DNA from: Artemia franciscana
Lineage: Eukaryota; Arthropoda; Branchiopoda; Anostraca; Artemiidae
Length of the DNA: 64,000 nucleotides
NCBI RefSeq assembly: GCF_032884065.1
Contig: NW_027063627.1
Span: 482,001 to 546,000 of the forward strand
Direction of reading: 5' to 3'
This document shows, piece by piece, positions 10,697 through 20,975 of the stretch. The notes beneath the pieces were generated by a model. The model was given only the letters and a program-made list of their open reading frames with translations. It had not been told where the DNA came from and searched no databases. The position numbers were made by a program, and so were the translations under genes. Position 1 is the first letter of the stretch, and every line of letters starts with the position of its first letter.

Positions 10697-13372
10697 ATGT
10701 TTAAGTTTACAATGACTGATGAACTTACCATGGCAAAAGCCGATGAAGATGCTCAAAGAGTCTATGCCAAAAAACTTGCTGCTGATAGAGAAAGTCAGAA
10801 AAGAAAGCGTGCCGAGGAACTACCAGAGCAACGCGAAAGCAGACTTGCTGCTAAAAGAGAAAGTGAAAAAAGAAGGCGTGCCGAGGAATCAAAAGAACAG
10901 CAAGGAAACAGGCTTGAGGCTGATAGAGAAAGAAAGAACAGAAAGCGTGCCGAGGAATCAAAAGAACAGCAAGGAAACAGGCTTGAGGCTGATAGAGAAA
11001 GAAAGAACAGAAAGCGTGCCGAGGAACTACCAGAGCAACGCGGAAGCAGACTTGCTGCTAAAAGAGAAAGTGAAAAAAGAAGGCGTGCCGAGGAATTACA
11101 AGAACAGCAAGAAATCAGGCTTACTGCTGATAGAGAAAGTAAGAAAAGAAAGCGTGCCGAGGAATCACAAGAACAGCAAGAAATCAGGCTTGCTGCTGAT
11201 AGAGAAAGTAAGAAAAGAAAGCGTGCCGAGGAATCAGAGCAACCTGAAAGTTATCGCCTGGCATTCAGGTACAACCCAGTCGATGATTATAGCTTGAGTA
11301 GATGTGTTCAAATCGGGACAATGTCTAAAATTTGTCCCTATTGCAAGGCCTTGAAATTCAATGGTGAAACAATGGGAATGTGTTGCGCCTCAGGAAAAGT
11401 TAAACTTCCTCTATTGGCTGCACCACCAGAGCCAATGAAGACTTTCCTTACTGGAACTACGCCAGAATCTAAGCGTTTTTTGTCAAAAATCAGAAAATAC
11501 AACTCATGTTTCCAAATGACGTCGTTTGGAGCCCAAATCGAAAATCCAGATCAATTTATGTCTACTTTCAAAGTAAAAGGGCAAATTTATCATAGAGCAG
11601 GGTCCCTTCTACCATTCTCAGGCGAGAATCATAAATTTTTACAATTGTACTTCATCAGTGATAGAAATTCTGAATTGAATGCACGTTGCAAAATTTCTCC
11701 CAACGTTGAAAGGACAATCGTTTCCCAATTGCAACATCTTTTCCACGAAAATAATAATTTAGTGCGTCTGTTCAAAACAGCCATCGATTTGATGCCTACT
11801 GATACGCATAAAATTGTTATTTCCGCTGACAAAACGCCTCCTGGCCAAGATGTGCGTAGATACAATGCTCCAACTATCGACGAAGTGGCAATCGTTATGG
11901 TCGGTGATCAGTTTTTACCTCGAGATATTATTCTTCATAAGCGAAACGCTCAGTTGTTAAGAATTGCTGAAACTCATCGATGCTACGATGCCCTACAATA
12001 TCCTATAATTTTTTGGGATGGAGCCGACGGCTATCACTTTAATATTAAATTGATGAATCCAGCCACTAACAAAGAAATGAATAAGAAATGCAGTGCAATG
12101 CATTATTATTCCTATAGACTAATGATTCGGCAGGATGAAGAAAATTATATTTTAAAATGCCGTGAATTGTTTCACCAATTCGTCGTTGATATGTATGCTA
12201 AAATTGAATCAGAACGTTTGCTATATATCCGCCTGAATCAGACCAAGCTCCGCTCTGAACAATACATTCATTTGCGAGATGCAGTTATAAATGACGGTAA
12301 TACCACAAACGTTGGAGGATTAACAATTTTACCTTCGTCATATGCTGGCAGTCCCCGTCATATGCATGAATATGCTCAAGATGCTATTGCGTATGTTCGT
12401 CTCTATGGTCGTCCAGATTTATTTATTACATTTACATGTAATCAATCTTGGGACGAGATACTGCAGCTTTTACTTCAAGGACAATCGGCGGTTCATAGGC
12501 ATGACATTACGGCCCGTGTCTTCCGGCAAAAGTTGAAATCACTGATAAACTACATTGTTAAACTTGAAGTGTTTGGGTCAGTGCGATGCTGGATGTACTC
12601 AGTGGAATGGCAAAAACGAGGTTTGCCACACGCACATATACTAATCTGGCTACATAAAAAAATTACTTCGAACGAAATTGATGATGTGATTTCCGCTGAA
12701 ATACCTGATAAAAATGTCGATAAGGGGTTACATGATATTATTGTAAAAAATATGATACATGGACCTTGCGGTGCACTGAACGAAAATTCACCATGCATGG
12801 CCAAAGGAAGGTGCACAAAGCAATATCCTCGACTTTTAGTATCAAACACAATTACTGGCAATGATGGTTACCCACAATATAGAAGAAGATCTACTGAAGA
12901 CGGTGGTAAAACAGCAATAATAAAGAAGCGTAACGGTACCACCATCGAAGTAGATAACCAGTGGGTTGTTCCATATTCCCCATTATTATCAAAAACATTT
13001 AATGCACACATAAACGTTGAATACTGTAACTCCGTAAAGGCAATCAAATACATATGTAAATACGTCAACAAAGGCAGTGACATGGCAGTTTTTGGCTTGC
13101 AGCCCGAAATCAAAGATTTCGACGAAATCGTACAATATCAGGCTGGAAGATACATAAGCAGTAATGAAGCTGTTTGGCGAATTCTTTCATTTCCGATACA
13201 TGAACGTAGTCCAGCTGTTGTTCACTTAGCGGTACATTTACAGAATGGTCAACGTGTTTATTTCACGGAAACCAACGTGCAACAAAGAGTCCTGAATCCA
13301 CCGGATACAACATTAACAGCTTTTTTTCGCTTTGCAAAAATGATTCTTTTGCAAAAAACTGCTGTATACTGA
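10697..13372 (+). CDS. Helitron Rep (HUH nuclease) part of RepHel
   Basis: The 891-codon ORF begins MFKFTMTDEL. Residues ~30-180 are about seven copies of a 23-residue charged unit (for example DRESKKRKRAEESQEQQEIR), likely a coiled coil. A cysteine cluster follows (CPYCKALKFNGETMGMCC). The central domain is the Helitron-like N region (YAQDAIAYVRLYGRPDLFIT). The rolling-circle nuclease has the HUH motif LPHAHILIW with H645 and H647, and the two-tyrosine motif KYICKY with Y785 and Y789; both tyrosines are present. The enzyme nicks and joins single strands during rolling-circle transposition. The frame ends early at 13,372: the continuation LLYTEVPSYYTWNTKNK lies in the next frame, so an indel at the A6 run (13,353-13,358) splits one ancestral RepHel protein. 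The internal repeat also opens a second frame (10,719-11,297), which is a shadow. Confidence 0.9.
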   Translation: MFKFTMTDELTMAKADEDAQRVYAKKLAADRESQKRKRAEELPEQRESRLAAKRESEKRRRAEESKEQQGNRLEADRERKNRKRAEESKEQQGNRLEADRERKNRKRAEELPEQRGSRLAAKRESEKRRRAEELQEQQEIRLTADRESKKRKRAEESQEQQEIRLAADRESKKRKRAEESEQPESYRLAFRYNPVDDYSLSRCVQIGTMSKICPYCKALKFNGETMGMCCASGKVKLPLLAAPPEPMKTFLTGTTPESKRFLSKIRKYNSCFQMTSFGAQIENPDQFMSTFKVKGQIYHRAGSLLPFSGENHKFLQLYFISDRNSELNARCKISPNVERTIVSQLQHLFHENNNLVRLFKTAIDLMPTDTHKIVISADKTPPGQDVRRYNAPTIDEVAIVMVGDQFLPRDIILHKRNAQLLRIAETHRCYDALQYPIIFWDGADGYHFNIKLMNPATNKEMNKKCSAMHYYSYRLMIRQDEENYILKCRELFHQFVVDMYAKIESERLLYIRLNQTKLRSEQYIHLRDAVINDGNTTNVGGLTILPSSYAGSPRHMHEYAQDAIAYVRLYGRPDLFITFTCNQSWDEILQLLLQGQSAVHRHDITARVFRQKLKSLINYIVKLEVFGSVRCWMYSVEWQKRGLPHAHILIWLHKKITSNEIDDVISAEIPDKNVDKGLHDIIVKNMIHGPCGALNENSPCMAKGRCTKQYPRLLVSNTITGNDGYPQYRRRSTEDGGKTAIIKKRNGTTIEVDNQWVVPYSPLLSKTFNAHINVEYCNSVKAIKYICKYVNKGSDMAVFGLQPEIKDFDEIVQYQAGRYISSNEAVWRILSFPIHERSPAVVHLAVHLQNGQRVYFTETNVQQRVLNPPDTTLTAFFRFAKMILLQKTAVY
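10785..11240 (+). repeat. 69-bp coding minisatellite in Rep N-terminus
   Basis: About seven in-frame copies of a 69-bp unit containing GAAAGCGTGCCGAGGAA. Two adjacent copies (about 10,893-11,030) are almost identical, which suggests recent unequal exchange. The length is a multiple of three, so the reading frame is kept. Confidence 0.85.
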
Positions 13373-13373
13373 A

Positions 13374-15407
13374 GTGCCTTCGTATTACACGTGGAATACT
13401 AAAAATAAAGTATTTGAACGTCGAAAACAGGGTAAGTCAGTCGACGGCCAACCTACCATCTTCAAAGATACCACGATAGGAAGACTCTACACCGTTCACC
13501 CCAATCAACATGAATGCTTCTTTCTACGCCTGCTTTTGGTGAATGTACCCGGTCCGACATCCTTTGAGTATTTGAGAACTGTAAACGGTACTATACATGA
13601 CACTTACCGTAGTGCATGCCAAGCTCTGAATTTATTGGAGAATGACCAACACTGGGATAACTGCATCAATGACGCGTGCGAAACGTCAACCCCAAGTCAA
13701 ATTCGTGCATTGTTTGGCATCATTTTAACAACTTGCTCTCCATCAGCTCCTACAGAGTTATGGGAAAAATATAAGTCAAAAATGTCCGAAGATATACTCC
13801 ATCGAAAACAGTTAGAGACGTCAGATATGACTTTTGATTTTACATCAGAAATTTATAACTACACTTTAGTTATTATAGAAGATTTGTGCGTACGTATGGC
13901 AAACAAACCTCTTCAGGATTTGGGAATGCCTTCACCTAACCGTATCGCTGCTGTTTCGACATGTGTAGAATTGGATCGTGAACAAAGTTACAGTACGAGT
14001 GATCTATTGTCGTATGTACAAAATAACATTTCCAAGTTAACGTCGGAACAAAAAGACATTTATGATACGATAATGCATTGTTTCGATAACAACGTTGGAG
14101 AAATTTTCTTTTTGGATGCGCCAGGAGGTACTGGTAAAATATTTGTGATAAAACTGATTCTGGCATCAATTCGATCAAAAAATGATATAGCGTTGGCAAT
14201 TGCATCGTCCGGAATAGCCGCAACATTGCTGCCTGGTGGAAGAACTGCTCATTCCGCTTTGAAATTGCCTCTGAATTTGCATTCTACAGAAACTCCCACG
14301 TGCAATATTTCCAAATCATCTGGGATGGGTAAAGTATTGCAGCAATGCAAACTTATTATTTGGGATGAGTGCACAATGGCACACAAAAAATCGCTCGAGG
14401 CTCTGGATCAATGCTTGAAAGATTTGAGAGGGAAGTCGAAACCCTTTGGCAGCACATTAATATTGCTTGCGGGAGATTTCAGGCAAACATTACCTATAAT
14501 ACCTAGATCAACTCCTGCAGACGAAATGAATGCTTGCCTGAAAAATTCTAATTTATGGGCACACGTAAAAATATTAAAATTAACTACAAATATGCGTGTC
14601 CGATTGCAAAACGATGACTCTGGTCAAACATTTTCAGATCAATTGCTGGCAATTGGAAACGGAAAGCTCCCAGTAGACTCAATTTCAGGACGTATACAAC
14701 TACCTGCTGATTTCTGTAATTTAGTGACGTCCAAAAATGAATTGATTGAAAAAGTATTTCCGAATATTCTAAAAAATTATAAAAATAATAAATGGCTAAG
14801 TGAAAGAGCGATTCTCGCACCCAAAAATATAGACGTCCACGAAATCAACAATATTGTTTTGACCAAGATTCGAGACCAGGCAGTCCTTTACAAGTCAGTC
14901 GACACAGTTTTGGAACCAAATGAAGCGGTTAATTATCCATCTGAATTTTTAAATTCCATAGATCTTTCAGGGTTTCCACCACACGTGCTACAACTAAAAA
15001 TAGGCGTACCAATAATACTTTTAAGAAATATAAACCCACCAAAGCTTTGCAATGGCACTCGACTTGCCGTAAAAAAAACAATGGAAAACCTAATAGAGGC
15101 CACAATCTTGACAGGGCCTTTTGAGGGTGAGGCTGTTCTTATTCCTCGCATTCCCATGATTACAACGGATCTGCCTTTTCAATTTAAAAGATTGCAATTC
15201 CCAATTCGATTAGCATTTGCAATCACCATTAACAAAGCTCAAGGTCAATCATTAGAAAAATGTGGTATAGATCTTAATACTGATTGTTTTTCCCATGGAC
15301 AATTGTACGTTGCATGTTCGAGGGTCGGTAAACCTTACAATCTATTTATATGCAGCGACAATTGGACAGCGAAGAATGTTGTATATTCGCAAGTTTTACG
15401 CAGTTAA
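13374..15407 (+). pseudogene. Helitron Pif1-like helicase part, Walker A threonine lost
   Basis: This part reads PSYYTWNTKNKVFERRK and continues 677 residues to TAA. The listed first codon is GTG inside a longer open frame, so this is not an independent start; it continues Rep after a frameshift. Superfamily 1B helicase motifs are visible: Walker A DAPGGTGKIF (residues ~249-257), motif Ia region SSGIAATLLPGGRTAHS, Walker B LIIWDECTM, GDFRQTLPIIP (motif III), and the C-terminal AFAITINKAQGQSL and YVACSRVGK (motifs V/VI). The Walker A normally ends GKT or GKS; here codon 14,139-14,141 is ATA (Ile), one C-to-T step from ACA (Thr). Loss of that residue should abolish Mg-ATP use. The domain would unwind DNA during transposition if intact. 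Confidence 0.88.
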
Positions 15408-15430
15408 TTTGTATTGCATCTATCTATCTA

Positions 15431-15752
15431 TCTATCTATATAAAAACGAGTTGTGTGTATGCATGTTTGTTTGTTTGTAAAAAGAGCGTTTGCATATGAC
15501 GTCATTATACGGCTTTGTATATGCACAGACAATGGGAAAGCCAAGAATGTTGTATATTCGCAATTTTTACGTAGTTTGAAACACATATATAAATCTATCT
15601 ATATTCACAGGTGGGACACAGGGACACAACTACAATGGCGCGTAACTAATATGGCGCGTAACGACTTACGCGCGCGGGGGGGCTTGGGGGGGGCGCGAAG
15701 CGCCCCACCAACTAGGTGTTGGGGTGGCGCGAAGCGCCACCCCAACAGCTAG
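15431..15752 (+). mobile_element. 322-bp non-autonomous Helitron
   Basis: The 5' end is TCTATATAAAAACGAGTTGT with a TGACGTCA at 15,497. It keeps a short piece of the helicase C-terminus (about 15,515-15,575, ATATGCACAGACAATGGGA to TACGTAGTTT). The 3' end has two GC-rich hairpins (15,690-15,706 and 15,721-15,743, loop GAA) followed by AACAGCTAG; CTAG at 15,749-15,752 then T. This is a canonical Helitron terminus. It carries no ORF and would need Rep in trans. Confidence 0.9.
15721..15743 (+). other. Helitron 3' terminal hairpin
   Basis: GGGGTGGCGC-GAA-GCGCCACCCC is a perfect 10-bp stem with a GAA loop, six bases before the terminal CTAG. In Helitrons this hairpin acts as the transposition stop signal. 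An identical copy lies at 17,292-17,314. Confidence 0.92.
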
Positions 15753-15879
15753 TATATATATATATATATATATATCTATATATATAAAAATAAGTTGTCT
15801 GTCTGTGGATGTGTGGATGGATGTGTGGATGGATGTGTCAGGTGACGTCACCTGAAAAAACTGGATTAGGTGACGTCAA

Positions 15880-16945
15880 AACTGAAAAAACTAAAAAAAG
15901 GCAAAAACTACAAAAAAAACTAAAAACTAATAAAAAAAATAAAAAAGCTAAAAAACTAAAAAAACTATAAAGGTAAAAACCAATAAAAAACTAAAAAAAA
16001 AACTGAAAAAACTAAAAAAAGGCAAAAACTACAAAAAAAAACTAAAAACTAATAAAAAAAGTAAAAAAGCTAAAAAACTAAAAAAACTAAAAAAACTAAA
16101 AAAAGGTAAAAAACTAAACTAAAAAAAAGGAAAAAACTGAAAAATAAGCTAAAATAAAGGTAAAAACCAATAAAAAACTAAAAAAAAAAAGGAAAAAACT
16201 AATAAATGACGACACTCAAAGAGAAAGCGACCAGGACAAAAAACTAAAAAAAAAGGCAAAAACTACAAAAAAACTAAAAACTAATAAAAAAATAAAAAAG
16301 CTAAAAAACTAAAAAAACTAAAAAAAGGTAAAAAACTAAAAAAACTAAAAACTAAAAAAAAACTAAAAAAGGTAAAAACTAAAAGAACTAAAAAAGAAAA
16401 AAATAAATGACGACACTCAAAGAGAAAGCGACCAGGACAAAAGGAATGTTCGATTAGCAATCAACAAAGCACCGGGACACAGGGAGTATAAATGACGACC
16501 AGGACACAAGTAAAAAAAAAAATTAACAAAACTAAAAAGAAGGTAAAAACTACAAAAAAACTAAAAAGAAAAAAAAACTAAAAACTAATAAAAAAACTAA
16601 AAAATCTAAAAATCTAAATAAACTAAAAAAGAAAAAAAAAGGAAAAAAATAAAGGAGAAAAACAAAACTAAAAAACGAATGTATATACAGACCGGTACAC
16701 CGGGATACAAATGACGACCGGGACACAGGGAATATAAATAACGACCGGGACACAGGGACACAACTACAACGGGGACACCGGGGGAAACAGGGGGATATAA
16801 ATGACGACCGGGACAAAAAAACTAAAAAGAAATAAAAACTAAAAACTAATAAAAAAAACTAAAAAATCTAAAAATCTAAATAAGCTAAAAAAGAAAAAAA
16901 AAGGAAAAAAATAAAGGAGAAAAACAAAACTAAAAAACGAATGTA
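15880..16945 (+). repeat. CTAAAAAA-type A-rich minisatellite
   Basis: Degenerate tandem units of 8-12 bases (ACTAAAAAA, AAAAACTA, GGTAAAAACTA) with strong strand asymmetry: the plus strand is almost free of T except within CTA and GTA. Blocks of GACCGGGACAC units interrupt it. Only found inside this Helitron. Confidence 0.85.
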
Positions 16946-17065
16946 TATACAGACCGGGACACCGGGATACAAATGATGACCGGGACCCGGGACACAGGGA
17001 ATATAAATGACGACCGGGACACAGGGACACAACTACAACGGGGACACCGGGGGAAACAGGGGGAT

Positions 17066-17143
17066 AACCTGACAATCTATTTATATGCAAAGACAATGGG
17101 ACAGCAAAGAATGTTGTATATTCGCAAGTTTTACGTAGTTAAA
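17066..17143 (+). pseudogene. Helitron helicase C-terminal relic
   Basis: Corresponds to the last ~25 codons of the intact helicase (DNLFICKDNGTAKNVVYSQVLR then TAG). The frame is preserved over this short stretch but has no start. It marks this element as an internally deleted derivative. Confidence 0.8.
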
Positions 17144-17322
17144 ACCATATATATATATATATATATATCTATATTCACAGGTGGGACATAGGGACACAAC
17201 TACAATGGCGCGTAACTATTATGGCGCGTAACGACTTACGCGCGCGGGGGGGCTTGGGGGGGGCGCGAAGCGCCCCCACCAACTAGGTGTTGGGGTGGCG
17301 CGAAGCGCCACCCCAACAGCTA

Positions 17323-17323
<1 letters not shown>

Positions 17324-17394
<71 letters not shown>
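17324..17394. repeat. (TA)n microsatellite
   Basis: About 70 bases of pure TA directly after the Helitron CTAG end. Confidence 0.97.
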
Positions 17395-17397
<3 letters not shown>

Positions 17398-19215
17398 CGA
17401 TGAGGGATCATAGGCTAAAACTATAACCGGCTGAATATTCTTTCAATTCATATGGACAATGAAACTAAGTTTTGTACAAAGTGGTTTAAGGGTTCTCATG
17501 CATGTCGAATTTTTGGCAAATTTATTCAAAAATTGCATTGCAATATGATTGTTCGCAATAAGACGGTCGGCACCACACCAAAGCCTCAATATTAAAGACA
17601 TAGTCTAAGAATATTCCTGAGAATCAAGGACAATTATAAACTCTTTTATCCCCCCCCCCCCTTCTCCAAAGCAATCTGAAGGCTCACAGAAAGCTAGGTA
17701 AGTTAGACAAAAAACTCACTTTTGAAATTCAAGCACACTCACCCACCTACAGTAATATTCAGTCCCCCCCCCCTTTATAACGGCTGATACAAAAATTATA
17801 CACCACTGTACATAATCTTATCAAGACTTAGATGAACCAACTTAGTTAAATGAAGCTCTAAAATAAATTTCTGCATTGACTATTTATTTTTTTATGAACT
17901 ACGTGCATTTTTAGGGACGAAAGCACCTGCCTCTGAAACGGGAAAGCTCACTATATGGTCTTTTGATAATGTCAAATCAACTGGCTATCAATTGTTTTTA
18001 CTCGACGGCTTGTTGGCACCCTTTGGGCCAAAATTGTCGTTTTACAACACTAAATGGCAGAAAACTCTCCTTTGTTGTGGCACAGTCTTTTTCGCAAAGT
18101 AAAGAGGGCACTAGAATTTAATCTCTGTTTGAATCAGTTTTTTCCCGATTTTCTAGGACCAAAAGTTTGAGACAATCTCCTCTAGGGAAGCAAAGCAAAG
18201 CCAAAATAAAAATAATAATAATAAACCCGCATCCGTGATCTTTCTTCTCAGAAAAAATACACGATTTCACAGTTTTGAAGACAGTGGGTTGAACCTTCTA
18301 CAGTAGAGTTCTGTGTTTAGTATGCTAAATCTGATGATATAATTTTTATTAAGATCACCAGATGAAATGATTGGAGGTTTGGGATGTGTCACAAGGTATG
18401 GGGTTGTTTTCCCCATGTTCTAAAATCATGCAGATTTTAGACTCTTAGCTTTTGGAGAGTAGCTTTAAACTAGATGAACCTTGTATATTTGGAATCAATA
18501 AAAAATCGATTCTTTTGATTTATATAATGTCATCAAAACTCTGTTTTTTTTAGAGTTTTAGTTCATATTAGCAGGAGTCATTCGCTATTTACAGCTCGTT
18601 ACCGCAGACTATTATTTGTGTGAGGCTAAATAACGTGAAAAAACAATATTATTCGATTCAGAAGTCCAAACGTTAATTCCATAATGACGCTTATGTAGGA
18701 TATTGGGCTCTGAGGTCTTATCATTACTTTTATTGCTATGTCTAATATGCCTTTTTCTGTTTTAAGAAGGGCCTTTGTTCGATTTTCTGTTCTACTGCTT
18801 GGACCAGTTTTTTTTTGTTATTCACTCATTGTCAGTGTATGAGTTGGCATTTGACACATTGGAAAACCCCATTTAACTCAATACTTTTTAATATAAATCT
18901 TTTTCAGATATTTACTGTAATAAAAGCCGCTTTGGGTCATGACAAATGACACAAAATAATAGTACATGGTAATAACACACATAACAAAACATGGTACATA
19001 ACATTAACAATAAAAAAAAAACAGTTTTAAAACAAAAACAAACAAATGAAGACCATAATACGATAAAACTAACATAATTACACAAAATATAGCACACGTT
19101 ATAGATAGCTACTAAATGCTTTAAATCCATGTGAGCCATGGCACAAAAAAAAGAAAAATAAAATATTTCATGCACATCTCCTTCCTTTACAAAAGTCTCT
19201 CCCTATGGGTCATTC
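17395..19215. other. No gene seen
   Basis: AT-rich sequence with several C-runs (17,650 and 17,765). ORFs on either strand are short, and the one at 18,912-19,175 (minus) is low-complexity hydrophobic translation of an AC/AT-rich stretch. No exon or transposon end was recognised. Confidence 0.4.
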
Positions 19216-19219
19216 CCAA

Positions 19220-19900
19220 TTTAATATTTTTTCAATCTTTCTTATTCTCCCATAATGTTTTGATCCCATTGCTGAGACCAGCCACTCACTTGACCTGAAA
19301 CAACAAGTAATTATTTTCTTAAATCCTGTAATTCAGGACAAAGAGCCGTGAAATCAAGCAGATCCTCACCCTTATCTCCACATATGAAGCACGAGTAAGG
19401 ACCATCTATTACCCTTATTCTCCCTAAGTATCTCCTCCATTCTCCAAGTGCCAGGAAGTTACTCCTCCCTAACAAATACCCCTTAGTTTCTTCATTATTA
19501 AAACCCCTAAAATAAATATCATTTCCCTACACCTCCTTACATTGCCGGTAAACTCCATGTGATGTCGAGTGTATGACTTTACTCTGTCATTTCTGAATCT
19601 TCTGGTCTTCCAAAACATCTTATTCTAAATTCGCCAGATTTCCAATCTCCAGTCCAATCCTCTTCCTTTCATTCCAGAGAACTGATAACCCACAGCTGTT
19701 TAAAATTGATCATATCTCGGAAGACCATGAACTTTTCATTTGGTCCTACAACACCTCCAGATAGGCAGCATTTACTAACCTATTATTTGGTAAAGCAATA
19801 ACCTTTGCCAATTATCCTATCATTCTAACCAGTATTTTTTACCCTTAGTGAAAACAATCCTATATCACCTTTTAACACCAAGATTTTAAATTTTCACTTA
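19220..19900 (-). pseudogene. LINE ORF2 C-terminus remnant
   Basis: On the minus strand a frame reads IYFRGFNNEETKGYLLGR, then LALGEWRRYLGRIRV and YSCFICGDKGEDLLDFTALC. The C-x-x-C...E-x-x-x-F...C-P pattern followed by a stop is the C-terminal zinc knuckle-like end of many non-LTR retrotransposon ORF2 proteins. Upstream the frame is broken by stops. No reverse transcriptase motif is retained here. Confidence 0.55.
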
Positions 19901-20084
19901 GCCCTAAAAGTCTCTTGAAATGTCCTAGATATATTCTTTCTGTATAATATTATTTGTGAGCTTCATGTTGGCTATCAGCTTGTTTTATTTTAAGATCTCT
20001 TGTGTTTTTATCTAATTATTTAGAAAACAACATTTGAACCACAAATTTATGGTTTTTGAACTCCTCTGGGGCCAAAGTAGATTG

Positions 20085-20145
20085 TTCTACGCTTGGAACT
20101 ACGTATACCCGGGTTCGATCCCAGGTGCTACAGGGCCATTGTAGT
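20085..20145 (+). repeat. tRNA-like SINE fragment with B box
   Basis: GGGTTCGATCCCAGG matches a Pol III B box (GGTTCGANNCC) and sits where a T-arm would be. A partial anticodon-arm-like stretch precedes it, but the acceptor stem does not pair, so this is not a functional tRNA. A tRNA-derived SINE is the likely source. Confidence 0.45.
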
Positions 20146-20579
20146 CAAGAAAGTGACTTGAATAAACAGATGAGAGGATTTTTTATTTTGAAACTTATCA
20201 AGTTTAGCTGATTTTTTCTGCTGTAATATTAATAATAAATATGATTTAAATTTGAAGTTACTATGACCCCGGTGCATTCAGAAGAATTTATTCTTAAAGA
20301 ATTATTCACAAAGAAGAGGACAACATTTAGAGTGGATTCCAGAAGGTGCGTGAATTAGGCTATATAACAAAAACAATCTTAACGCAAATCGGAAATTTTG
20401 TAATTTGGGAGAGTTTGGCGCCACTGATCGACCCAGCTAGGCAAAAGTACCCACATGTATGTGTTCTGTGGGGGGACTTTTCCGAGAGGGTAAAGATTCA
20501 AGAAAAGTTACGTCACTGCACTAAGAAACAAGAAGAAATATGACAACCATTGACCGTCAAGACCGAATAATCCTTCAAG

Positions 20580-20665
20580 GTTCCATTGCAACTTAACCAC
20601 TGCGTAACTGAACCCCGAACAACTGAACCACCGTAAGTGAACCACCGTGCAATGGAACCAATTCC
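20580..20665 (-). repeat. Inverted arm of the GGTTCAGTT minisatellite
   Basis: Units such as TGAACCACCGT and TGAACCCCG are reverse complements of the ~18-bp unit at 20,745-20,975. Together they form an inverted arrangement with a ~80-bp spacer. Confidence 0.75.
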
Positions 20666-20744
20666 AACAACGTTGAACATGTAAAAATTCTAACACGTGT
20701 TTTACTCAATTATACTGCCTCATATTTTTAGAATACTGAAAAAC

Positions 20745-20975
20745 TGAGTTCAGTGGTTCAGTTGCACCATGATTCAGTTACACGCGGGTTCAGTTGCACG
20801 GTGGTTCAGTTTTACGGGGGTTCAGTTAAATGGGGTTGACTTGCACGGGGGTTTTGTTGCACGAGGGTTTAATTAAATGAGGTTCAGTTGCCTGGTGGTT
20901 CAGTTAGACGAGGGTTCAGTTGCGGAGAGGTTTGGTTTTACAGGGGTTCAGTTGCACGGCGGTTCAGCTACACGC
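20745..20975 (+). repeat. ~18-bp minisatellite GGTTCAGTTGCACGGNG
   Basis: About 12 degenerate units of GGTTCAGTTGCACGGG. Differences cluster at the G-run and the GCA position. A 109-codon ORF starting at 20,877 runs through it and is not a gene. Confidence 0.85.

Larger units (their letters stand above)
10530..15410 (+). mobile_element. Nearly complete autonomous Helitron (RepHel), damaged
   Basis: The 5' end is TC followed by TATATATATATAAATAAGTT and GTCTGTCTGTGTG; three TGACGTCA octamers follow at 10,584, 10,607 and 10,648. The body encodes a Rep part (10,697-13,372) and a Pif1-like helicase part (13,374-15,407) in two frames. Right after the helicase stop, another Helitron 5' end begins (15,431), so this copy has no hairpin-CTAG end of its own; the nearest one is at 15,752. 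Either its 3' end is lost or the small element landed in its 3' tail. Lesions are the frameshift near 13,353-13,358 and the Walker A change at 14,139. Probably inactive. Confidence 0.9.
15775..17323 (+). mobile_element. 1.55-kb non-autonomous Helitron
   Basis: The 5' end is TCTATATATATAAAAATAAG at 15,775, with TGACGTCA at 15,843 and 15,871. The interior is an unusual A-rich minisatellite based on CTAAAAAA (about 15,880-16,660 and 16,810-16,945) mixed with GACCGGGACAC units. A helicase C-terminal relic (17,066-17,143) and a small TA tract precede the shared 3' tail. Two hairpins and CTAG at 17,320-17,323 close the element, followed by T and a TA array. No intact ORF. Confidence 0.9.

Noticed and set aside
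10719-11297. 192-codon ORF overlapping the Rep N-terminus
   Set aside because: Alternative frame kept open by the 69-bp coding repeat; the Rep frame continues into HUH domains, this one does not.
18912-19175. Hydrophobic 87-codon minus-strand ORF
   Set aside because: Low-complexity F/C/V/L-rich translation of an AC- and AT-rich stretch.
20085-20145. Functional tRNA gene
   Set aside because: B box present but the acceptor stem does not pair and the anticodon arm is unclear; more likely a SINE.
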